A stretch of 64,000 nt of DNA from Sarcocystis neurona. Its lineage: Eukaryota; Apicomplexa; Conoidasida; Eucoccidiorida; Sarcocystidae. This document shows, piece after piece, positions 10,673-21,993 of the stretch (positions within the stretch are counted from its first letter, which is position 1; the number at the start of each line of letters is the position of its first letter). The notes beneath the pieces are model-generated. The model searched no databases, was not told the origin of the DNA, and was given only the letters and a program-made list of their open reading frames with translations. The position numbers and the translations under genes are program-made. The stretch lies in NCBI GenBank assembly GCA_000727475.1, contig KL647326.1, forward strand, positions 62,001 through 126,000. The letters run 5' to 3'.

Positions 10673-11658
10673 ATGCGGTTGCTGCCGCTGCTGCGACTGC
10701 TACTGTTCGTCTTGCTAACCGACGCCAGCATAGAGAACAGCGTCAAAGAGCGGCTTTCGATGAAGACGCCCGAGTTTGACGCCGAACGTCTTCTCGAAAC
10801 GTCCTCCGCGAATCTCCTTCGAAACACTGAGGTTGATGTGCTGGAGAAGCTATTCGTGATGCACTCAGAGCAGACCAGCGTACGTACACGGATACACATG
10901 TGCACCAGCGTGGTTTGCGAGTTTCATTTCACATTTAACTGCCCCACTACCGCCTAGAAAAGGGGTGATTATTTCGTCGTCTGTCCCACCCAGCAGAAAT
11001 TCGCTCAGCAGACCTTTTTCATCAGGCGTTCTTCATCCCTTCGCTTCATCTCGATAAGCAGGGCCTCGAGCGGCTTCAGTCTTTCGACCCTAAGCCAAAA
11101 TTCACAAGCAGATCGCACTGCTTGTCGACTTTAAAATGCACTTGGCTAGAGACCACATTGAGGTCTAAACGTCAAAGAGAACAAGTTCGTGCGGATGCTA
11201 ACAATTCACGATGCCTTGGTGATGACCAACTGCAACTTGCGAACATATGTAAGTAGCCAGAAAAGCCTTCTTTTGTGCCACCACTCGTCTTCCCCAAGAC
11301 CGCTTAGTAGTCAGGCGGACACTGGCCTGTCGCCACGAACCGTGCACTACGACGTTCAGGAGGAGTTCCAAACAGAAATCTGCATGTTAGGCCGTAATAG
11401 AAGTTCTTACTCAGCAACACCGATCAATTCTTCAGCCACGCCCGTCGCCTTCGCATTCGCAATTTCCTCCTGTTCATTGCCCGTAATAGACAGAGGAGTG
11501 CCAGTTACTGGTTTGAAGTAGAAAACCGGGCAGATATTTGTCAGCCACAACAAGTTTCTAAGTGTTTGCGCACGGCTCAAAATATGCACGTGATTGCTTC
11601 TGCTTGTAGTTCGACGTGGCAGAGTGTGCATCGGTGCGCACTGCCGTGTGCGACATGA
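10673..11658 (+). CDS. small secreted Cys-containing protein candidate
   Basis: Exon 1 (10,673-10,879) starts with a clear signal peptide, MRLLPLLRLLLFVLLTDAS, followed by a charged helical stretch (TEVDVLEKLFVMHSEQTS) and a GTACGT donor. Further phase-consistent blocks are 11,180-11,248 (donor GTAAGT), 11,315-11,393 (HYDVQEEFQTEICMLG) and 11,519-11,658. The last ends in TGA, or at 11,720 if a 20-nt intron is used. The mature part would carry about seven cysteines. This suggests a secretory-pathway product such as a microneme or dense-granule type protein, but no domain is recognised. Two exons of the minus-strand ankyrin gene fall inside its introns, which makes either model suspect. Confidence 0.4.
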
Positions 11659-14600
11659 CTACACTACAACAAAACGGGTGGAGGCTCGCTAGAGGTGGCG
11701 AGACACGAGCCAACACGTGAAGCATACAAAAAGTACTCGAAATAAGGTGTGAATAGGCCAAAGAACGGCTGAGAACTAAAGACGTGGATTTCTGCCAAGA
11801 GATCAGGTGAAGGCAAAGGCATAAGCAGATTATCCGTTCCACGTGGCACAGAGCAGTCGATGGTGTTCATGACTCCTAGTGGACACACTAAGGTACAACG
11901 TACAACGCAAGATAGCGTCTTCGAGACGCAGTCTCGAAGAACCACTGTGGTCCACTGTATGCAAGTTAGTGCTTCTTTACACTCCAGAATACGACGGAAC
12001 GCGCGAAGCACACACGTGCGAATACGCAGCCGCTATGCGTACGTCTCACTACATCGCAGCTGCATTTGCTGCATTGTAGGGCGCTGAGGCACGAACATAG
12101 ACGTGTTAGAACTGCGTCACAAACCCGGAGAGCAACCACGACTTCCTCCAGTTTCGCGGCATCTTTTGCCCAGTCAGGCAGAAGTGCTTTTCTCTCGCCT
12201 TTCAGCTCGAAAAAATCTTGAATGCCACTGACTTCTTCCGTAGCGTCTATTCTCGCCTGCAACTTTCTATGCGTGAAGAAGGAAGAGAAAAACGCAGATA
12301 AAATGTTGGCAGGATGACACCTCCTGCAGGCGGAACACATAGATGTCGGGTACGTGCGCTTCTTTCTTTCGACGACCACCGACACACGCGTTTCCGTACG
12401 CGCCGTTGCGCGCACTTTAACGTATACACGTGCGTACACACACGTTTCTGTAGGTGAGTATAATTGTATGCAGCGGATACATACTCCAGAAAAAGATTGC
12501 GTGGCACTGGGTTCGGCTTCCGAGGACGCTTGCGAAAACACTTGAGACCTCCTGTAGTTTCACGGTTCCTTTGTTTCCACGCGTGTAGTCGTACACAAGA
12601 TGCCAACACGTAAATCATCAATTATCGATCCTGTGTCCTAGTGTTCATTAGTCGAGGGCTTTTACTTCGTCCGCCGGGCTCTTGTCTGCCGTAAGTGAAT
12701 TTGAAGGGCGAAGGCAGCAACGAAGAAACCGCACGCAGGTCCACACTTACCGTCGTCCGTACAGCTGCTGCATGAGTTGTAGTCGGCATAGAATGTGGTT
12801 GTCTCACAATGGTACTAGAAAGTTCCTCGTGCATTTCCTGTGTGACACGAACTCTCTGCGACTCAACTAAATAGAACTCCAAAACATGTGCGAGGTTCTG
12901 CATGGTGCATTAGCAATTCCTGCAGTCTCAGCATCTTCCCTGCGCTGGCGTGAGTCATGGAAAAGTTTTGGGGCACCGCCAGCTTCATTGTGGACACTTG
13001 GAATTTCACTAAGGACGAAGAAATATAGTATGTATGGACGGTGTCCACCACAGGCTCCTAGGTTTGATGCCCTGGCTCTACCAAATGTTGATATTGTAGT
13101 GAAGAAACTGCACTTCGTCAAGTGACGGCATGAACTCCCTACAACGCCGGCAATATCTACTTTGAAGAGACGAACGGGTTGTGTGTCGTAGTTTGTAGGT
13201 GCGCTTCCGCTGCTGGTGTATCTCCCCTTGCACACTGTCGTAATACAGAACCGTCCCCGCGGATACACAGAAGGAACGTCAGAATGAGTGTAAGTCTTTG
13301 CGCACGAGAAGCTGTGCATGTGTGTCGATGTTCATCGTGAGAACAAAGAGCAACGGCTGCCCAAAGTCTACCAATGTGCACAGTCGTTTACACGTTTACG
13401 CATTCAGAGGCTGCTCTTGCTTTAGGCGTTAAGGGTCACAGACGCCACAGGCACTCTGCATCCGAACAGCTCAAGCAGACGCTGTAACTTCATTCTCCAA
13501 TTCCAAATTTACACTTACGCCACGCGAACCGAAGGGCACGTTTATCAAACAATTCACACATGGGCGTCCTCAATTAGAATGTGCACACGTTAAAGATTTA
13601 TATGTGTCTCCGTGTGCGCTGTATGTGTGTATTGTGTACTAAATAAGTAACACAGGGTTCCAGACGTGAAAATCTCTACGTCACCAGCAGCTCCGTAGAA
13701 CAGATCTGGTGCAAAGGCTGCGCAGTATGCTTCTGCTCACTATGAAGAGACGGCAGCCTTACGTTGCTGCTGGTGTGCCTTCCGCGAGTACATCCTGCAA
13801 GCAATACATTGTGCATTCTCGAGCGTGTTTAATGCAATCTAGGCTACGGAGTTGCCTAATTTGGCGCTTGAGGGGGAAGCATGTTTTCAACTTTCAATCT
13901 GAATGTGTGACAAGTGAATGGTTAAGCAGCTTATTTCATGTAATGGGGGCGAACCACTTTGTATGTTGAGTCCACGAGCAAGAAGTGTCATAAACTCAAG
14001 TGGCGTCCCGTGATCTCATTCGTAGTGCCAACTTCTTGAGTTTATGCTTGCAGAGGGGCTTAAAAGGCGCAAACCGCACAGTTTCTGTCGCGTATAGCAC
14101 TGGTTACGTACAGGTGTTTTTCGGTGCGCTCTTTCATCTCTGTTGCACGGGAGAGCACCGGAGATGTAACTTTGAGCTCCTCCGCTGCCGTAATGGCTTC
14201 TGTCAAGGCCCTGCAAACAAATGTAAATTAGTGGTCACATTCGTCAGGTATAATGCTGTCGCAGTGCAGATGAATCCTCGTTCAGGTGCGTAACTGTACC
14301 ACACACACCTATCCACGTGGTATTACTGCTTACTTATACAAACGGTAAATGTACGCATGTCTCCGTGACAGTAGGGTACAGTTTCTGACCGTGCACCTGT
14401 GATAGTAGGTGGTGCCACAGCGCGCACAGGGAGGCGTGCCTTGACGGGTAAAAGCTCGTGAGTGACGAGAAAATCACTCGTCCACATGACTGTACAGTCA
14501 TGTGGATGGTAGGCATCTTTGTAAACGATACCGGTAAATCCTGTGTGACACTGATGACAACTGGTAAAGCCAAACCAAAGCCAGCACGTAGGCATATGGT

Positions 14601-17600
14601 CGGCAGTCCTCTATGGAAGTGTTATGATGGGAAACTGTGCGTCTCTACTACCCAGCATCAGAATATGTGGTTTGGTGATGCACTTCCTCTAGTAGGTAAC
14701 AATGTTTCATTTGATGCGTTGGGCATTCAGTCTTTTTCACTTCTGTCACCTGTACGAAATGAGGCCGACTATCATTTCATACGCAATACCGTAGGCGTTG
14801 TCGACCGTTGTTGAGTAGGTGGGGCGACGTCAAAGATGGCACAATGACCTCGCTGCGTCTACTACGGCTCCCTCTCACGCAGTACACCATCAACTTCTCC
14901 AACTCACTGTATTTGCAGTATACAAATACTGCGTAGAAGTTGTGCAGCTCAATACGTTATAGGATGAGGCCCTTCTTACTCCTTGAAGGCGGGATTCGGT
15001 ATGAAGCTCTCGTAGTTGGGTTTTTTTATAAGCTTTGTAACGCTGAGTTCGATCTCAAGCCTTCGAAGCTGTCGCTTTGCCTCGATGCAGCGCTCGTCGC
15101 CGATTTCCCTGCTCTCTGCAATAGCCAGGGCCGCTTTCAGGGTGTTCATGGCGTGGAAATAGTCGTCTTCATGCACCATCTCCTAGAAGGAAGTGCAAGC
15201 GCAATCGCTTGTATTATTGTACGCAGTGGACGTGCAACACGTGCAGGCAAATGCTAGACCCTTACACATCAGTACGTAAGGGATGCACTCGATGCGTACC
15301 AAATCGGATAGACGAAGATTAGGCACCCCGACGCTGACTGCCCACCACTTTCTTCCGAGAAGAAGTAATGCGACAACCTCTGCGCACGTGACACTACAAC
15401 TACGGAAGACCTAGTGCCATTTGAGGAACGCCCCACGGTGATGAATTGCCGTGCACCTGAACAGCACCACATAGTCGTCAATGACTTTGCGTGAAAAAGA
15501 TTCTCTGAATAATTCGTTTCGCGCCTGTCTTAACGTGTCGTAGTCCATGCCTGCCATCCGTCAGTACGCATATGTTTACTTGTGTGTCACGACGTTTAGG
15601 TTCCCGTCTACGTTGAATATTATTTGCGTGCAGATTCTATTGCACCTTCAATGCAGGCGTAGTGCAACGCGCATCTTTTATTGCAGACACGCCCATGCCT
15701 AAAATGATGTTAGTACACCGTCCAGCAGCTGTATGGACAATGTTGTAGGCTTTTAGGAATCGGAACTTTATGTCCGCAGAGTATCGCAGAGCTACGCAGA
15801 ACGCTACGGTTTACTCGCCGGCATACACCTGTGAAGCTGTAAGTTCGATACAACAGTCTTACGGGCAGATTTGTAGCACGACTCAAAGCCAGCTCGCCCT
15901 CGAGTTTCAACTTCTTCTTGTTGATTTGCTGCTGCAGCTTCGGGCACACTGGCAGGTCTGCAGCAGACTGAAGCGCCTGCCGGGATATCCAGGAAAGTAA
16001 AGAATATCCCTCCACAATGGCTTACGCCCTTAACTATACGGCTATATTCGCACTGCATTGAAATGTCAGCAAACGTTTCAACTACGCAGCCTTCTAAAAC
16101 GGTGTGTGCTCATGCTTGACAGATAAACACACACGTAAGCACGAGACGTTCTTCGCAGACAATCATTATTATTGAGGTCAAGTGAGCTCTTATGAACTGC
16201 ACTGCACGGAAGAACCAGCTGCATACTTGTATATGGACCTGGAGGGTGCCGGGGTCAGGAGCAACGATTTGACGGACTCTCGGTTTCCAAGTCACGCCTG
16301 AGCCCCGTAAGTGCCTACAGCTCACCCTGTCCAGTTTTTCCAGAGAGTCGGTTTGAAGTGCATCTGTCAGGCGCTTTTCCGCTGCGTGCACCGCTTGGTG
16401 TACTTGTTCGCACCTACACGGTAGCCATACTCGAATTTGACACTGACGTTCACTTACGAGTACACGCATCTCCCTACATTCGCTGGCGTACACAGATCAA
16501 TATACATAGGTATGTGTATATGTATATGGGCGACGCACGCACACCTCGTTGTGGGTGCAGATGTGCCTTTTACAGTAAGTGAGCTCCTACAAGTCTGCAC
16601 CCTTCGTTCACTGGCTCCTGCTTACACCCGTACACAGCTGGAACTCACCACGTCACGAGTCTCTCTTTTTCTTCGGCCTCTGGCGTGTCGTACAGCCAGA
16701 GACTCTTTACTGCTCTCTGCACGCACGCAGTCCTCGAACCACAGACAAAACTATAGCCCCTCTCACCGCCCTCAGGTCGACACTGCCTCGCATAGATTGC
16801 ACTTGTTGCCGGTCCACACACGACGAGAGTGTTGATCTGCATACAGTGGTCACTTTACGATTGCAACATGTACATCTCAGCACACCACCTCTCTGAAGCA
16901 CTTTTTGTTCACACTGATCGAATCGTGTCTGCCTGCGCGAGCTTCGTGCATTAAGTCGACCACACGTATAGTCCTTCGGAGTGATATGGCCATTGCGAAA
17001 GTCAACATAAAGTGGGACCCTTCTGGTGCACGGGTTTTGCTCTATTTCGCACTCCGTAAGCACATGGTTCATTTCAGCAGCATTACACTACTTTATAAAG
17101 CAGTGTCGTCGACCGTGATGTCATGCAGCGCGAGAGAATAACCGGCTGTTACTCAGACTGCAGAATGGACCAAGGGGCACGTACCCGCGCGTAGAACTTC
17201 TCCGTAAAACTGCACATATAACGCGGCACCCTGGAGGAGAAATACTCCCCTGTGACGCTGCACTGCGTCGCGCTAACTGCAGCGCGTAGAATGGCCTTCA
17301 CGTCTTCATCCTGTTCGGGCACATGTATACGAGAAAGTGGAAGGTTGCAAACTTGCTTCAGGTTCACTTAGTCCTGTGAAGGCGTGACCTGTCCAACGGT
17401 TGAATAGCTCGATTGAAGAGCGTAAACGAGTAGAAACAGCCCATGAAGAGACCAGCACGATTTTTTAGGACTGTACAATGTGGGTGAATGCAACCTGACC
17501 GCATTCGCTCAGACTTATATTCCTAGGTGGTGCGTTTATACACAGCTGCTTCATGGCACCCGGTACGAACTTGAAGACAGCGTATCTTCTCCGCTACTGC

Positions 17601-20600
17601 GGAGGCGCGGACATCCGCTGGAAAAGGTCTCTACGCGTGTCCATCTTGTGTGCCTTAGAGTTTGTTCCGTGTCGGATCATTCAAGCAGACGGACCCTACG
17701 AATGTTCAAGAAATTTGAGAGCTACGTAAGTGGAAACTGTTGAAGAGGCGACGTATACGTTCGGGACGGAAGTTGCCACTACACACACACGTGGAAATCC
17801 GCACTACTGAGCGCGTAATGTTCGATGAAGCTACTGTGGTGGCACGAAGACATATGCAGCATTTTACCAACTGGTTGTGAATGGCTGCACACTTTACTAG
17901 AACTACACTCGAGCTCATTCAGGTCAAAGCAGTGACCTGGACTACTTCCTGTGTGCACCCTAGTCAATGGGTGAGGGTGCGCCTCTCTTACCGAAGCCAC
18001 CTCCAGGGCCGTGTGCCCTCTCTTGTTCACCGCGTGGACCTCGACTCCGCTTGATAGAATTGTCTTCACCACAGATAGACTACCGCCAGCCACAGCTGCG
18101 TGCAGCACATGTATGTTAAGTGTCTCGTCCTATATGCAACTACCCGACGGGGCTTTGACAAGATGGACTCAACTACCACGTATACACATATAATTTTCTA
18201 CCTGAGTGTACACTTGCAGGCCTATGGAAGTGCAGAGGCTCGCACCGAGAGCACCTTTTCGCTGATGTATTTCAGCAACTCTTGTGCATAAATTATACGT
18301 TACGCTTGCTGACACAAACAAGAAGACGCTTAAGAAAACTTGGCACGTGTCGGTGCACGGCAGGATTGTGGGATATACGTGTACACATGCAAGCGTTCTT
18401 GTAGTGCTGATGCATCATTTGTCACCAAGAGGGCGACCTCTGTACACTAAACGGGATAGAATGCACGAAAGTGAACGGACGTGTGACGTCATCGACACCG
18501 ACGCGTCGTCTCGTGCGCCTCACTAGCACAGACCTGCACGATGAGTCGTGTCCGTATGCACGTACCCGTCCGGTAACTGTAGCACGCCAGAACAAGGACA
18601 TTTAACGCAACAAAAGATGTCACGGCACATGGGCCTTCGTGAACGAACTCCTCACCTTGGTGTAGGACGGTGTTTCCAAGAATGTCGGTGGCATGAGGGG
18701 ACAACCCGTTCTTCAGCAGCAGCCAGACGATCTTTAAGTGCCCTTTGTAAGCGGCCCAGTGGCTGTTAAGTGTGAAGCGGACAGAGACCGCGGCTTTTCG
18801 CTCGGTATACATGTCAGCTGTGCATTTCAGCGTCTATACATTAGCGCATGTGTTCATGTCTACACAGAACAGCTCGTGGCGCCATCCGCATGCCGCTCGG
18901 CGGGCTGGGCGCTGCCAGCGGTTTCAAGTTTTGGTGCTCCCTCCCACGTACTTCACCTTCTACACGTCACGCGTTGCGTACACCCGCATTAACCACTGTG
19001 CGTCTGCTCCGACATTGCCGTCATTACGTGGCTAACTTATGAACATCTCTTACAGGGGTGTGTACTTGTTGAATTGTCCGTCCGGCAGCGGCTGGATAGG
19101 AGCGTAGGAGGGGGGGCCAATCCCACTCGAGACAGAGCTCGGATTCTGCATCGACAGACGAAAACACCCACTACCGTTGTCTGCAGAATACCACTCCGGG
19201 TGTTGTTGTGCCCCATTCAGAGGATGAAAGCTATGGCCAGTTGCCTTCTTCAAACAGTCGAAAAGGCACACACTCGGGCGAGGCATCATACGGTTGTGTT
19301 GCACCCAGTGCAGGTGCTTGCAGCAAAAGACCTTCCGGAGTAATTCTGAACGGAACACGACTACATTTTAGCGCACCGTGGTATATTCTGGATGCCGTAA
19401 GTGGGTGTATAGAATTCACTGTTTCCCACCAAATGTGTCTGCGTGCTTCTTTTAGCATAGAGTGTCCGCACGTGCGGTACGACGTAAGATGATGGTAGAC
19501 GTCTTCCGGGTTGAAGTACATCCTACGTTGCCGCAGGAAAAGAGCTGTCGGTACTCTTCCACGTACGTTCAAAAACGACGTGTTGGGTTTTTCTTCTCTA
19601 CGCTGCGGCCTTCACGAAACAAGAGGCATCCAGAGGACGGTACTGGCATCTGTCTATTCCAGGTACTGCCTCGTGAGGTTAAGATAGGTGGTACACGCAG
19701 CAGAAGAAATCTGCCCACGCAGTTGCTATTCCGTGAGGTGCTGCTTTCAAGCCCGCAGATATTCACTGTTCAACCGGACGCCGCTTACGTATATGGTTTT
19801 ATCTGCATATCTGTCTGCCCATTTGTCCATCGTCACAGATCCCATCAGTGGTGTTGAGGTGCTCCTGACCGGCTTACAGTCTACCTTGGCAGCCGACGCC
19901 TTATCTTGATCGATAAGCGTGTTTCTACGCCATGTGTTTCTAAAGACGAGTTTGTTAGTTTCAGGCGTCTGCGCAGGTTTGCACAACGCAGCCTAAGCGC
20001 ACTACAAGTTGTACCGAGGGGGTCTCCGGAAAACTTGTACCGCTGTACGGAGCCGCTTGGTACGGCTGAGCAGCATTGGCTGCCAGAAGCCTCCGAACTA
20101 AGCTCATATTTCCGTTTAAACATGCCCATAAGAGGGGAGTCCAGTGCTTTTCGTCCTTGAAGCAGCAGCCCAAGTGGGTTTTCGAAAGGCAGCAGAGAGA
20201 CGGGGACAGGGAAGTCGCAAATGGAGTAAAGATGCTCCTACAACAAGGGATGTCAGTAGCTAGAACAGACGAGCGACTACGCAGGCTAGTCGGCTTGGTC
20301 AAGCGACACCAACGGCGACGCAATTAGGAACACGCACGAAACAAGGAAGAAGTGAAAAACTTCACTGACACGAGTGACCTGGGCAGGAAAGAACGAATCG
20401 CATTCGATAATGGAACAAGAAATAATTAGAATCCCATACACCTGTTTAGCAGGTAAATGGCGTGGTCGCTTGATCAGCGTTCTCTACTCTAAGTGCTCCG
20501 CTGTGCAGTCCCTAGTTTGGCTTACTTCAAAACAGGCGTCGGCGCTGTCATCGAGGGCTTGCAAAGCTTTCTCGGTCTCATTCGCCATGCATGCTTCTAA

Positions 20601-20693
20601 TAAGCGCTCATTTTTCCTTTTCTGGCGCTCGTCAGCTGGCAGCTGGTCATCGGGCGTTGCCGCCTCTTCCACGGGATGAATGAATTCCTCCAT
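11006..20693 (-). CDS. ankyrin-repeat and coiled-coil protein, about 19 exons
   Basis: Minus-strand exons, each with GT..AG ends: 20,693-20,526; 20,155-20,041; 19,904-19,789; 19,145-19,054; 18,762-18,656; 18,095-17,992; 17,310-17,185; 17,051-16,966; 16,413-16,326; 15,976-15,863; 15,182-14,980; 14,210-14,112; 13,234-13,082; about 12,897-12,751; 12,256-12,125; 11,469-11,411; 11,089-11,006 (TGA). About five ankyrin repeats occur. The clearest, TPLHWAAYKGHLKIVWLL, is split by an intron after TPL and restored exactly on joining, as is NTVLHQAVAGGSLSVV. A helical C-terminal half follows (EAKRQLRRLEIELS, AITAAEELKV) with a CRRC motif. Ankyrin repeats bind protein partners; the partner is unknown. 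The ATG directly follows an acceptor-like tract, so an upstream exon may exist. Exons below 13 kb are less certain. Confidence 0.75.
11918..11940. repeat. 10-bp perfect inverted repeat, 3-nt loop
   Basis: TCTTCGAGAC, GCA, GTCTCGAAGA. It lies in a region that could be a further minus-strand exon of the ankyrin gene (11,900-11,950). Confidence 0.9.
14481..14506. repeat. perfect 26-bp palindrome
   Basis: Half-site TCCACATGACTGT is followed directly by its reverse complement, with no spacer. It lies in an intron of the ankyrin gene. Confidence 0.95.
14891..14942. repeat. nested imperfect hairpin
   Basis: Outer arms CAACTTCT (14,891) and AGAAGTTG (14,935), and inner arms GTATTTG and CAAATAC around a 7-nt loop. 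It is intronic to the ankyrin gene. Confidence 0.8.
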
Positions 20694-20939
20694 CTACAGG
20701 AGAAGTGGGTAAGGACGTCACTGCGCTAACCTCACGCGTCTACACTCAAAACAACTACCCAGCGACATATAAGGTGCCCAGAGATAGAATAATTTGAAAG
20801 TTTGTCTGGGCGGATGAGCAGGGACGACACGAGTGAGTTGCAGTCGAAGCTCTAGAGCATGTGTAAAACACTCTACTGTGCTGAATCCTCTGCAGTCCTC
20901 AAGCGTACCTGCAGATCACAACCACTCCGTAGTGCGCAG

Positions 20940-21993
20940 GTGTATCCGAGGAAGACGACAGAGCGTACCCTGGTTCATTTGAAAAATGGCTTACAGAAGA
21001 AGGGATACCTTTGCTATTTCTACAGGATGGTTAATCGATGGTTATATGTCAAAGACGGGACCAGCGTGGCACACTTTGCAAAACATCATGCACATGTATG
21101 CGTATACGCGTGCGTGCACAAGCAGGCGCGTATGCGTCCCTGCACCGCGGTTTCATTTCTTCCTTGTTGTCAAACGCTGTCATAGGCCTGAACACGCAGG
21201 CTTGGAGCGGTGACGAAGGCTAGACGGGATGCACTTCATACGAGTATTCTCGCGAATGCTTTTCAACACTAAAGAGTTTTGCTGCACCGAAAAGGTGGAC
21301 ACACGCACGAACCCACAAAGTATAGACCGGGATAGCAGAAACGGACGATATACGACTGTCCTCTTCAATGCGTTGATCAACGACACTGAGATTGGGAAGA
21401 GCAGTGTAAGCATGTGAACGTCGATGTTGAAAGAGCTAACGAGATACTGCTATCGGAGACACGGCTTCCACTTCACACGTGTAATCGGATGCCGAGACAA
21501 ATCGAGGCGATGAGGCCGACGTGTACACGAGGACACGCTTGCACATTGCTGTATACTCGCCCGTACATAAGCACGTGAATCTCCTACTGGACGTGACGCT
21601 TGCGTTGTAGACGCATTACCAACAGAGGCCCCCGCTCGCGTGTGCAGACACACATGTCCACGCAGATTTGTATTCGCCTGCGCATGCATAAATACACGTC
21701 GATGACAGTCCTTGGAGACGCAAAGTTCGTTTTGACAGCCGCATGCATTGTGGGGCGACTTGAACTACACTAGATGTTTGTATGGTCAGGCGCATTTTGG
21801 CTACCAGCACAGAATGTTACGCGATGCTTTATGCCGAACGGAGGGTTTTTTAGAAGAACACTGCGACGGTTATTCTCCTCGTGGAACTTTTTTTCTGGGC
21901 CATGTCCCTTGCGCGAAGCTCCGCTACACGCACACTGTCACTTACGACTACACCCGCTTCTTGCGCAACCTGGGACTGCTCAGCGCGGAATAG
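20940..21993 (+). CDS. two exons of an unrecognised protein
   Basis: Exon 20,940-21,029 follows CCGTAGTGCGCAG and encodes an acidic peptide (VSEEDDRAYPGSFEKWLTEE) continuing to GIPLLFLQD. It ends in phase 1 at G|GTTAAT. A second block, 21,739-21,993, follows GTTCGTTTTGACAG and encodes 84 residues ending in TAG, including DGYSPRGTFFLGHVPCAKL and TYDYTRFLRNLGLLSAE. The phases do not join directly (phase 1 to phase 0), so a middle exon is expected or these belong to separate genes. No family is recognised. Composition favours coding on the plus strand. Confidence 0.4.
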
